64,000 nucleotides of DNA from Anadara kagoshimensis. Taxonomy: Eukaryota > Mollusca > Bivalvia > Arcoida > Arcidae. Location of the stretch: NCBI GenBank assembly GCA_021292105.1, contig CM037871.1:36385854-36449853 (forward strand), written 5' to 3'. Both the position numbers and the translations under genes were made by a program. The stretch's first letter is position 1. The number at the start of each line of letters is the position of its first letter. The notes under the pieces are model-generated. The model made no database searches. It had not been told where the DNA came from and was given only the letters and a program-made list of their open reading frames with translations. Below are positions 54,224-63,130 of this stretch, piece after piece.

Positions 54224-56573
54224 GTTATCAGAGCATCTTGCATTTAATACTGGAAATACATCTCTTCATTTAATTTATGAACAATTGAAAGAAAACAGTA
54301 TAATCCAAAACAAGGATCATGAGCATATAAGTGTTAACCTTGTTGCACATTTAATATCTGTATTATTTAAAAATGTACAAAAATCAACAGTCCACTGTCA
54401 GACCACAGGGAAACTTTTACAAAGTTACAAAAATATTTCAATACTACCATCTGTATGTAACAAAGAGATTCCATTTGAAAGTGTGTACAAAATGTTACCT
54501 CCTAACTGGTTTATCTTTCATAAAGACTCCATCTCAGTTACATTTGGTCATTTATCTGAAGTTCGATTTAACGGACAACCATCAACACTTTATTTGAAAC
54601 TTACTGCTTGCAATTCAGTGTCTGTTGAAATGGATCATACCCCTATAGACTTAAAAGAATATTATATTCCAGACACTATCAGATATACCAACTCATCAAT
54701 ACCTGCCTTATTTCACTGTATGTCTATTTTACAACCATGCCAAGGCTATGAAATCCTTAAACAAGATGAACATTCTTTAAGTGACAGTTCTAAATGTATT
54801 AAAGTTCAAATGCAATCAGGCAACAACATAACATATATACTGAAACACAAAGACTGTATACGGTGTTTGAAACTGCAACTGAAGTCTTCTACCACCTGTA
54901 AAAAATGTACAGTATTTGTAAGAAATAGAAAAAAATTACAAAAAGTTGGTGAAAAGGAAAATAAAATACCCAAACCTCTTTCAAAAGATGAAATTTTAAT
55001 AAAACTTAAAATTTTAGCTCCTAATTTACATGACAACCAGCTGTCACTTATGCAATCACAAATAGTAGCATCAAATATTAACAATAAGAAAGGTATGCGC
55101 TGGGACAAAGAAATTATTTGTATGTCATTGAGTTTATACAACAGAAATCCTGCTGTTTACAGAGACCTAACATTAAATAAATGGCTTCTCTTACCATCTG
55201 AACAACTACTTAAAGTTTACAAACATGCTGTTCAACAGAAGCCTGGAATTGTACCAAATATGATGCAGTGGATGTACAATGAATCAATGAGACAAATTTC
55301 AATTCCTGAGGGTTATTATGGGGGTATTATACTGGATGAGATGGCAATCCAGGAGGATCTCCAGATTATACACACTGGTCAAAGTTCAGAATTATATGGG
55401 TTAACATTCACTGGAGGAGACCTTGGAAAAATGCAGGCATTAAATAATGGAGAAATAACTGACTGTCAATTAGCTAATCATGTTCAACAGTATGTTTTCA
55501 CTGGTCTTACTGGATTCAGGTGGCCTTTTGCAAATTTTCCTAACACTCAAGCCCCACCAGCTGAAATATTTATTACCACTTGGATGTGCATAGATGAATT
55601 GATTAAATGGGGGTTCAAACCCATATATTGCTGTATGGATGGGTCTGCCAACAACAGGGCTTTTTTAAAAATGCATTTTTCAAAATCTGATCCACTCTCA
55701 ATGAAGATGGTTGCTAAATATTATAAAAATCCCACCAAGAAAATAGTATTCATGATGGACCCATGTCATCTTATCAAAAAGATTAGAAACAGTGTATTAA
55801 GTAGTGGTTTCCTACAAAGTCACCAAAGACTGCTTACAGTGGATGGGCACTTTGTCATTTGGAAAATGTGGATTGATGCCTACCAGTGGGATCGCTCTAC
55901 AAACACTTTTCCAATCCATCATAAATTGAGTGATGAACACCTTTTCCCAACTAATGCTCAAAAAATGCGGAACAAATTAGCATTTCAGGTCCTTGATAAT
56001 GATATGCTGCATTTAATGAGATGTTACTCTTCAACCTTAAATGATACTTGTCAGGCTGAAATGATAGGAGTGCTAGAGTTTTTGAAATATACCAGTTTTT
56101 TTGTATCATTTTTTACTGACTCAAGGCCCATAAAAGACAGAAATGATCCAAGATTAAACAGCCTCACTGAGTCATATAATTGGTTTAAGTCTTGGGAAAA
56201 ACAGGAAATCAGTGACAATGAGCCCAACAAAAGATACAAGTCTTTGTTGACAATGGAAACAAGAGAAGACCTGGACTATATGTATTACGGATTTATTTCT
56301 CTTGTGGAAATATGTACAAATGAACTGAATATTGAACTGGTCCCCAGTAGAGTTAACAGTGACATAATCGAAAATGTTTTCTGTCAAGAAAGATCACTTT
56401 ATCATGGCGCCAATACTAATCCAAATTATAATGAATATAGAACTGGAATAAACAGTATAATATTGGGACAAACTACAACATCCAGAAAGTCAAATGCTGG
56501 AGGTGAAACTGCAAAACCATTTGCTATTGGACCACCATCAAAGAAATTTAAACATACCAGTAAGTATAAATAA
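54224..56573 (+). CDS. P-element-type transposase (main exon)
   Basis: From the acceptor at 54223 the exon is open for about 780 codons to TAA. Counting codon 1 at 54285 (a TTG, not a true start): a C-x2-C-x10-C-x2-C zinc-type motif at about 191-208, a helix-turn-helix-like segment RWDKEIICMSLSLYNRNPAV, then an RNase H-like core. The acidic residues fit the P/THAP9 family: D351 in IILDEMAIQEDL, D452 in YCCMDGSANNRAF, and E696 in SDIIENVFCQE, followed by HGANTNPN, a motif typical of the family's C-terminal end. The enzyme would cut and join element ends in the nucleus. No N-terminal THAP zinc finger is seen, so end recognition must use another domain. A gtaagt at 56560-56565 could splice off the last residues to a further exon. 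Confidence 0.88.
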
Positions 56574-57000
56574 ATAAATAATAAGTAAATAATAAATAAG
56601 TAGACAAAAAATAAAATAAAATAAAATAATTTTTTTTTCAAAAAGAAATAAAAATACATAAATTATTATGAATAAAGTTGTTAATAAATCAGAAATTACA
56701 GTTGTTAATAAATCAGAAATTAGATAACTTGATAAATCAAATAAATAAATTTCATTTATTATTGGACCACCATTAAAGGTCACTGTAAATTTAAACATAC
56801 CATTAAGTATAAATTAATAAATAAAAATAAATAATAAATATATAATAAAATAAAATAAAATAAATAATGAATAAATGCAATAAAATAAAATAAAATATCA
56901 AAATAAATAAACCTTTTTTTTCAAAAAAAAAATAGAAATACAGAAATTATTATGAATCAAGTTGTTAATAAATCAGAAATTAGATAATGAACAAATTTAA
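56526..57000. repeat. Partial tandem duplication of the transposase 3' end, AT-rich
   Basis: 'attggaccaccat' with 'tttaaacatacca' and 'taagtataaa' from the end of the transposase frame recurs at 56760-56812. Both are followed by runs of 'aataaa', and 'gttgttaataaatcagaaat' occurs three times. The second copy has indels. The many AATAAA hexamers could serve as polyadenylation signals for the transposase. Confidence 0.7.
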
Positions 57001-57459
57001 TTTATTTATACAAGAATAAAATAATTGCACTTTCTTTTTATTTTTTATAATTATATTACCATTTGAAATAAATAGTTATTCATTCATTATAATCTAAATG
57101 ATAATTTAATTAATAATTAATTCTTTGATTAATAATTAAACAATTGAATAAATAGATTAGTCAGTTCATGAATTAATTAATGAATTTGGTAATTATAAAT
57201 TATATGTATTAGGAAATTTTTAAACATTTAATATGCTTTGTAAGTCTTTTAAGGCTTGATATGAAAGCTTTGATGATATAGAGTATGTGTTATTTTATAT
57301 GTATGTGCTGTGTCACTATATTTGATTATGAATGCAATTAATGAATTAGGTAATGAGTGCATTAGTCAATTTTAAACATAATTAGAATAATAATAATATT
57401 TATATCTTAGATTTGTGTTTTAGACATGCACACATTTTTGTAAACCAGTATATATGTAC
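57001..57459. other. AT-rich spacer between convergent genes of the transposon
   Basis: No coding signal. It separates the 3' end of the transposase (plus) from the 3' end of the PHD gene (minus) and probably contains polyadenylation sites for both. Confidence 0.5.
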
Positions 57460-57990
57460 CTATTTCAAGCACTCGGGACAGAACCAGTCACTCTCTTCTA
57501 TTTCATTCCATTGAGTCTCTGATACTTGAATGCATTTTCTGTCATACCACCGGTCACAAAGGTCGCAAGCAATCCAATCTTCACCATCTTTATATACAGA
57601 ATTACATAACGGGCAAATAGTTTCAGTTTCATGTGTTTTCTTTGCAGATTTTTTCTTAGATGAATATTTTGATGACCTTTTTTTCCTCTTTTTCAGATTT
57701 GCATTAGGTGGTTGTGAAACACTAACAGATGCCACAGAAGGACCAGCAGATGCCACAGAAGGTCCGGCCTTTGGTGAATCTGAAGTAGATGGCGGAGGTA
57801 CTGGTATGGTATCAGGAATTGGATTTTCAGTTGTCAGATAATGAGGGAAATGCATACTGTCTGACTCGCGGATAACAAGACATAGTTTTTTTTTTAATGA
57901 ATCCTTTGCATCATTTTTAGAAAATTCAATTCCATATGCATTGACTAATTTTATCAAATCTGTCTTTGTAAAGTTTTTTAAAGATGACAT
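57460..57990 (-). CDS. SAP-like / PHD-finger protein encoded by the transposon
   Basis: 176 residues. Residues 1-40 (FTKTDLIKLVNAYGIEF, then KKKLCLVI) resemble a SAP/HeH DNA-binding helix pair. 50-100 is Pro/Ser-rich with a repeated GPSVAS, and 99-120 is a Lys/Arg/Ser nuclear-localisation-like run. 126-174 is a PHD finger: C126, C129, C142, C145, C153, C171 and C174, with Trp169 before the last pair. The usual ligand histidine is Asp150. PHD fingers read histone H3 tails; here it could guide the element to chromatin (inference). The start lies 41 bases after the helicase stop, in another frame, so the two may share a transcript. The chosen ATG is the first in the frame and starts the SAP-like helix. 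Confidence 0.8.
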   Translation of the reverse strand: MSSLKNFTKTDLIKLVNAYGIEFSKNDAKDSLKKKLCLVIRESDSMHFPHYLTTENPIPDTIPVPPPSTSDSPKAGPSVASAGPSVASVSVSQPPNANLKKRKKRSSKYSSKKKSAKKTHETETICPLCNSVYKDGEDWIACDLCDRWYDRKCIQVSETQWNEIEESDWFCPECLK

Positions 57991-58031
57991 TCCATGGTCA
58001 AATATGAAAGATTTTAACTTCAGATGTGTAC

Positions 58032-60557
58032 TTAGTTTGTTGGCAGACTTGTCATTACAGAAGCTTTGATGTTCAGTTCTGATGTAAGGGTAGACTTAAC
58101 ATCAACCCTTTTGCGTAATGCATCAGTTTTTATTTTACCAACTTTATGAATGAAATCTTTCCTAAACTGATTGTCAGCCACACGACAAAATCTCTGAATA
58201 ATGTCAGAATAAAGTTCTCGCAAACAATGATCTGCACTATCTTTATCAATAAACAAATATTTATCAGACTGTTCAAAAGACTGAAACAAAATTCTCCATT
58301 TGTTGAAAAGAGTTTCATTTTCTAGGAGGACAGAATGACAGTGATTTAAAAATTCCGTTCCATATAATTTAAAATTGCTTTCAGTTTGAACAGAAAGTCT
58401 CTCTTTTTCAATCGCTTGAACAAAAAGAAAAGCAGAATCAATGATGTTGGTTAATCCTTGGGAGAGATTTTGTTTACGCTGTGTTTCGAAAAGGGATTCC
58501 TTATATTCCGAATTATTTTCCAAATCTGCATAACTTGTTGTTAACGAGTCTAACATTTTAACTTTCAAAAAGGCTTTCCCAACTGAAATTCTACTTTTTT
58601 TATTGTACATGTTGTTTTTTGCATGTTTCATATGATGATATCTACATTTCGCAACACAACGTCCAAATATATATCTTAACTTACCCTTAACAGATTCAGA
58701 AATTTCTTTTCCTGTTGTATCTTTTGACACAGTTAAATGTTCTGACTGTTTTTCTATTACTAAAGACTTCACTTTATCAAAAATGTTACTACAGATTTCA
58801 TAATAGATATCTGAGGGCTCACCATCAGATATCAAGTGAACAAGAGCAGTGTATTCTGCAGATACAGAAAAGTTGTATAGTTCTGTACAGAATGCTGTCC
58901 ATATCTTTGAATCTGTTGACACTGTTTTAACATTTCCACATGTTGCTTGAAAAATATCACTGAATTTGTGAAAAAGTTTATTTGAAAAAGTTTCCACAGT
59001 ATTGATTCTGTTTTCAGTTAATGATTTAAAATAAGAACTTACCAGTTTTTCTCTTGGCGAAACTTTCTCTCCAGAAAAAATACTACAGATTTCATTCATG
59101 TTAATGACTTTATGAACCTGTTCCTCTGGATCAAGAACATCAGAATCACTACTCATCAAAAAATCAATTTCTTCAATTTCTGTGTCACTAAAATCAGATA
59201 ATTCCTCCCCCTCCTCAAAGATTGAAATTGCAGGATGTGCTTTCTCTTCAGTCTGACTGGGAACAAAGTCAATTTTGCAACAAGTTGTGTCTTGAAAAAA
59301 ATTCTTATGGCACTTTACACAGTCATCATAAAAGTCATATAAAATTTTCTCGTGTTTTATGACACAAGATGGATTAAAGCCCATTATACGTAGACCCTTT
59401 TTTTCTGTTGCCCGACCTATTGCCACGCCAAACTGACCAGCTGCAAATATGCAACTGGCATCAACTTCTAACCTACTTAATGTCAACCCCTGAGACTTAT
59501 GGATTGTAATGGCAAATGCCAAACACAGAGGCAATTGTCTACGTGTTGCTACAACTTTATTGTCAGTGGTACTGAAGACAGTAAATGTTTCCTTTCTCAA
59601 CTCTGTGTATAAAGTACTTTCAAAGTTTTTATTTTGGAAGTTTACACCAACAGTTTTATTAGTTTTGTCAATTTTCACCACAGTACCTCTTAACCCATTG
59701 ACAAGTTTGTCAGATAAATTTTTTAGCAGTAGAATAGAACAGCCAATCTTAAGGTGCAGTGTTTTAGGAACAGGCATTCTCTCAAGTTTGTTTGTATCAC
59801 CCTCGTCAACTGAATGAAACACATGGTCATCACCTTCAATTTCCATTAATTTACAAGCATTAAAAATAAAACAATCAAAATTCCGTGCACATAGATGGAT
59901 AGGTTCCTCGCCAGGTGGTAAAGGACGACTCAAGCGCTTAATTAAATTAAGAGTGTCATCAGGTAAATTTCCTCTCGACACATCATTCACAGCCTTAATA
60001 AAGTCTGGCTGATTTTGACGCATGACATCAGTTAATACAAATTTATGAATAAAATAGGTTTTAAAAATATCCGAGACAAAACAATATTCTCCTGGGTCAT
60101 CCTTTAGGATGTCAGGAACTGGGGCTAACTGAAAAAAATCACCAACCCCCAGTACCTGAATTCCCCCAAATATTTTCTCACTTTTTCTTGTTTTCCTGCA
60201 AATATATTCTAATTGTTCGAATAAGCGTTTTGACAACATAGAAATTTCATCAATGATTAAGCAGTCTGTTGTTAAAATATTGTTCTTATATATTAAAAAA
60301 TGTTCATTGTTAGAAATTTTGTCCAGTAAATTTTCGTTCGAATATCTACCATCGCCAATACCACACCACGAATGAACAGTTTGTCCCCCTATATTAAGGG
60401 ATGCTATCCCTGTAGTGGCTGTAAGCCTTACATTTATACACTTTTCTTTAAGTTTACGGGCAATTTCTTTACAAACAAAACTCTTTCCAGTGCCACTCTG
60501 GCCTAAAATTAACAAGGAATGGCCATTTACCGCCTTTTGAACAATATCGTCTTGCAT
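58032..60557 (-). CDS. PIF1-family DNA helicase encoded by the transposon
   Basis: 841 residues in one exon. Superfamily 1B motifs: Walker A GQSGTGKS (19-26), TATTGIAS (47-54), Walker B IIDEIS (101-106), GVGDFFQLAPV (137-147), MRQNQPDF, then LAFAITIHKSQGLTL (346-360) and VAIGRATEKKGLRI with the arginine finger at about R382. PIF1 enzymes unwind DNA 5' to 3' and remove G-quadruplexes and RNA-DNA hybrids. After the core there is a cysteine group (CVKCHKNFFQDTTCCK, about 413-428), an acidic stretch (about 446-480) and roughly 360 residues of helix-like sequence that I do not recognise. The ATG is 96 bases inside the right TIR; upstream the frame has no other ATG before a stop. Helitrons carry PIF1-like helicases, but no Rep/HUH domain is seen here. 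Confidence 0.93.
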   Translation of the reverse strand: MQDDIVQKAVNGHSLLILGQSGTGKSFVCKEIARKLKEKCINVRLTATTGIASLNIGGQTVHSWCGIGDGRYSNENLLDKISNNEHFLIYKNNILTTDCLIIDEISMLSKRLFEQLEYICRKTRKSEKIFGGIQVLGVGDFFQLAPVPDILKDDPGEYCFVSDIFKTYFIHKFVLTDVMRQNQPDFIKAVNDVSRGNLPDDTLNLIKRLSRPLPPGEEPIHLCARNFDCFIFNACKLMEIEGDDHVFHSVDEGDTNKLERMPVPKTLHLKIGCSILLLKNLSDKLVNGLRGTVVKIDKTNKTVGVNFQNKNFESTLYTELRKETFTVFSTTDNKVVATRRQLPLCLAFAITIHKSQGLTLSRLEVDASCIFAAGQFGVAIGRATEKKGLRIMGFNPSCVIKHEKILYDFYDDCVKCHKNFFQDTTCCKIDFVPSQTEEKAHPAISIFEEGEELSDFSDTEIEEIDFLMSSDSDVLDPEEQVHKVINMNEICSIFSGEKVSPREKLVSSYFKSLTENRINTVETFSNKLFHKFSDIFQATCGNVKTVSTDSKIWTAFCTELYNFSVSAEYTALVHLISDGEPSDIYYEICSNIFDKVKSLVIEKQSEHLTVSKDTTGKEISESVKGKLRYIFGRCVAKCRYHHMKHAKNNMYNKKSRISVGKAFLKVKMLDSLTTSYADLENNSEYKESLFETQRKQNLSQGLTNIIDSAFLFVQAIEKERLSVQTESNFKLYGTEFLNHCHSVLLENETLFNKWRILFQSFEQSDKYLFIDKDSADHCLRELYSDIIQRFCRVADNQFRKDFIHKVGKIKTDALRKRVDVKSTLTSELNIKASVMTSLPTN

Positions 60558-60652
60558 TCTTGTCGTTTTACCTGTTTTACAATTTCTACTTTCGATTTGT
60601 GATTCTATTTATTCACCGACCAATCAAATATGGTCATCATATTCCCTGCGCA

Positions 60653-60953
60653 GCGGACCGGAAGTGAATATAGTGGAAGTGTGATATTTGTCGTAGTCGT
60701 TGGAATAGCTGAGAAATATGTCAATTATTCAAGCGAGGGGTTATCGAGGGATACAAAAATGTGTATTACCGTAAAGATAAAAGTGTTTTGAATCGAACGG
60801 TACCAGGTTTGTTTGAATTTTTATCGTGCAAAAATGGAAATAATCAGTTTGAAGCGGACTGGTGGTAATTCTCCTGAAAAAGAGATGACCACCTTGTGTT
60901 ATTATATAGTAATTTCTCGATTTTTTTTTCATTCATAGAAACAAATGCCTGTG
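60653..60953 (-). repeat. Right terminal inverted repeat (301 bp)
   Basis: Exact inverse of 52047-52347. The helicase start lies 96 bases inward, so promoter activity of this TIR would drive the minus-strand genes just as the left TIR would drive the transposase. Confidence 0.95.
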
Positions 60954-60961
60954 CGATTACT
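60954..60961. repeat. Target site duplication, right copy
   Basis: CGATTACT, identical to the left copy at 52039-52046. Confidence 0.93.
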
Positions 60962-61300
60962 AGCTAGGCCTAGTCCCAACCCATCTTGTTTTCGCCAAAA
61001 CACATGGGCGCCGCCATTGTTGTTATTGTTTTTGTGTGAATCACGTGTTCGAAATTAGTACTTGAAAATACAGACCGATCTAATCTGAGTCGTTTTGCGA
61101 GGAAGGACATTTTTTTAATGCTTGCCTGGCAGTCCATTTTATGCCATTGTCTCACTCGCGCACTTGCCCCCTGGAACAAAATCCCGCGAGGTTTTGTAAA
61201 TTCGCGCGAGACTTAGTCTAGAAATTTCGCTGTCGTCAGTAGATACAGGGCATGCGCATTTGAATGTGAAAGGGGTCTATTCTCTTTCCGGTTGCCATAC
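60962..61300 (+). promoter_or_regulatory. RPL36: Putative RPL36 promoter with 5' TOP start
   Basis: Contains a YY1-like site on the minus strand (AACAATGGCGGC, near 61007-61018), an E-box-like CACGTG (61042-61047), and an NRF1-like GCATGCGCAT (61250). The box TGAATGTGAAAGGGGTCTAT (61261-61280) follows, and then CTCTTTCCGG at 61282, a terminal oligopyrimidine start typical of ribosomal-protein genes. The region is richer in CG than its surroundings. Confidence 0.6.
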
Positions 61301-61833
61301 AAGATAATAGTCGGTCAGTAGGCAATGCCTTTTGAAATCGGGTTTAATCTGAATAAATAAATCGTAAACTTTGTAGATTTTAGCTAAGATTGAAACAATA
61401 TTTTATACATTTTTCACATTCACCCACAATTTTTTGTTTCTTCTTTAAAATTGCTCTTGATCATGGTTTCTAAGTTGGTAATCTTCCTGAAATATCTGTA
61501 AATATGAATTTACTTAAACGAGCAAAACATTTTATTATTTGAGTAGACCACTATATTTAATTACTTTTAAACTGGTTTTGCACAAATACTGCTTTTCTTA
61601 TTTTGAGATGTAGTAGGGAATTCAGTTAAAAGTTTGTAAAGCGCATAACTTTGTTTCTGTATTTTTTGGACCTCAACATGATTTGAGATGATTATTTTGC
61701 TTTACTAGCCCACATGTATCAATTATTTGGATGCCTCTATTATAACATTCGGGACTGAAACCTGCTGGTTACACACTTGCCTATGTAATAGCTACATCGT
61801 AACACATATTAGTAGAGTAAGAGTAAGACACCT

Positions 61834-61915
61834 ATGGGGTACCTTTCGGGCAAAACGGTAGAGTGCTCACTTTACAAATGGGCGACCCCGGTTTGATTCC
61901 CAGTCAGTGTCTAGG
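61834..61915 (+). repeat. tRNA-like SINE head, copy 1
   Basis: A-box-like 'aaaacggtagagtgctc', B-box-like 'ggtttgattcccag'. It lacks a matching acceptor stem, so it is not a working tRNA gene. Confidence 0.5.
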
Positions 61916-62176
61916 GAAGGGATTTTTTTCAGTGAAAGTAGCATTTATGTTACAAATTGCACCCACACAGGGACCCTGTCTTGAATTTTAATGGCTCAAA
62001 GTGCATCCACAGAAAAGATCCCAATAAAACAAATAATAATCAATAGAATAATATATGTATGTATTAGGATACATCTTCAAGTGATGAAGACAAAAGGGTA
62101 GGTTATGTAGCGATACAGGTACATGGTATAGTATGTACTATGTACAGCTGAGGAGGAGTTACTACTCTTTCGCCTA

Positions 62177-62255
62177 TTGGGTACCCTTTAGGCCAAATGG
62201 TAGAGCACTTGCTTTACAAACAGGCGACCTGGGTTCGATTCCTGGCATTGGGGGA
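62177..62255 (+). repeat. tRNA-like SINE head, copy 2
   Basis: 'aaatggtagagcacttgc' and 'gggttcgattcctggc'; clearly the same family as 61834-61915. Confidence 0.55.
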
Positions 62256-62609
62256 GGGGAATTGTTTCATGGTAACTACTTACTAGTATGAGTTTACATT
62301 ATACTACCAAGGTTTTGGGTAAGAAAATCGGTAAATTGTGAATTATGTCGTACATTGTTGTGACATGCATTTTTTCATTACTGATGAAACTAAAACCAAA
62401 AATGTAGGGTTTTTGAAATATTTTTGAATTTACTATTACAATACATCTGAAAATAATTTTTTTTTAAATATTTACATTGAATTTAATGGATTGGATGCAA
62501 AGAAACTTACCAAACCATTTTGTCAGATAAATATATGCTTATAGTGTGATTGTCAAAAGACGTGAAATATTACAAGTCATTGTTACTTTAAAACTTGTAT
62601 TTTGTAGAA

Positions 62610-62708
62610 ATGGCGCCTCGTTACGAAATGGCAGTAGGCCTCAACAAAGGCCACAAAACAACTAAATTAGAAAGTGGAAGAAAAACCAGGCCATCACGAA
62701 GAAAGGGT
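62610..62708 (+). CDS. RPL36: Ribosomal protein L36 (eL36), first coding exon, partial
   Basis: The exon begins after 'ttttgtag' with AA and ATG. Its 33 codons read MAPRYEMAVGLNKGHKTTKL then ESGRKTRPSRRKG, followed by the donor GTAAGT. This matches the strongly conserved N-terminus of eukaryotic eL36 (MAVGLNKGHK and the PSRRKG/RHSRRRG end). The protein is a component of the large cytosolic ribosomal subunit. The rest of the gene (about 70 residues) is not found before the end of the window. Confidence 0.95.
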
Positions 62709-62795
62709 GTAAGTTATTATTTAATGTTGATTTAAACTCTCTCTCTCTCTAAAAGGAATCCTAACATCTAGTTTGGTTTATTAATGTAATGTAGC

Positions 62796-63000
62796 AGTCT
62801 GGGTACCTCAGGGGTAGAGCATTTGCCTACAGTGCGGGAGGTCCCAGGATCGATCTCCAGCCCGACCCTGCATTTATTGTCCTTCCTGTTACAGTTTAGT
62901 GGCCAGTGTGGCGCTCGGAAGTGATGGACTGGCAATGTGGTAGCCATATAAAGTCTAACCAAGGAAATTTTGGTGAGATTTCCCACCTGGGACCGTTTGA
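62796..63000 (+). repeat. tRNA-derived SINE, copy 3
   Basis: Head 'ggggtagagcatttgcc' with B-box-like 'aggatcgatctcc', then a body 'cgaccctgcatttattgtc' shared with the next copy ('cgaccctgcattttttctc'). Confidence 0.6.
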
Positions 63001-63029
63001 AACTAAAAATACAGAGAGGAATGTAGCTG

Positions 63030-63130
63030 TATGGGTAGCTCAGTGGTAGAGCACTCCCCTATAGTTTGGGAGGTCCCGGGTTCGATCCCCAGTACGACCC
63101 TGCATTTTTTCTCCTTCCAGTTACAGTACA
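63030..63130 (+). repeat. tRNA-derived SINE, copy 4
   Basis: 'gggtagctcagtggtagagc' and 'gggttcgatccccag' are near-perfect Pol III A and B boxes of tRNA type. The body start matches copy 3. This copy looks the youngest of the cluster. Confidence 0.65.

Larger units (their letters stand above)
52047..60953. mobile_element. 8.9-kb P-superfamily DNA transposon carrying a PIF1 helicase and a PHD protein
   Basis: Perfect 301-bp terminal inverted repeats (52047-52347 and 60653-60953) begin CACAGGCATTTG and are flanked by an exact 8-bp duplication. Inside are a P-type transposase (plus strand, two-exon model) and, on the minus strand, a PIF1 helicase followed after 41 bases by a SAP-like/PHD protein. 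The two transcription units converge near 57 kb. All three frames are long and undamaged and the TIRs show no difference, which suggests a recent and possibly autonomous insertion. Drosophila P is only about 2.9 kb with one gene and short TIRs, so this element is much larger and carries two extra genes. It lies between the BLM promoter region and RPL36. Superfamily assignment rests on the transposase and the 8-bp duplication. Confidence 0.93.
61301..62607 (+). other. RPL36 5' UTR intron with two tRNA-like SINE heads
   Basis: A non-coding first exon near 61282-61320 and the acceptor at 62607 ('tgtattttgtag') imply an intron. Within it, 61834-61915 ('ggtagagtgctcac', 'ggtttgattccc') and 62177-62255 ('ggtagagcacttgc', 'gggttcgattcc') are two copies of a tRNA-like head ('tttacaaa', 'ggcgacc'). 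Confidence 0.55.

Noticed and set aside
58032-60557. Helitron, based on the PIF1-like helicase
   Set aside because: No Rep/HUH motifs, and the element has long TIRs and an 8-bp duplication, which Helitrons lack.
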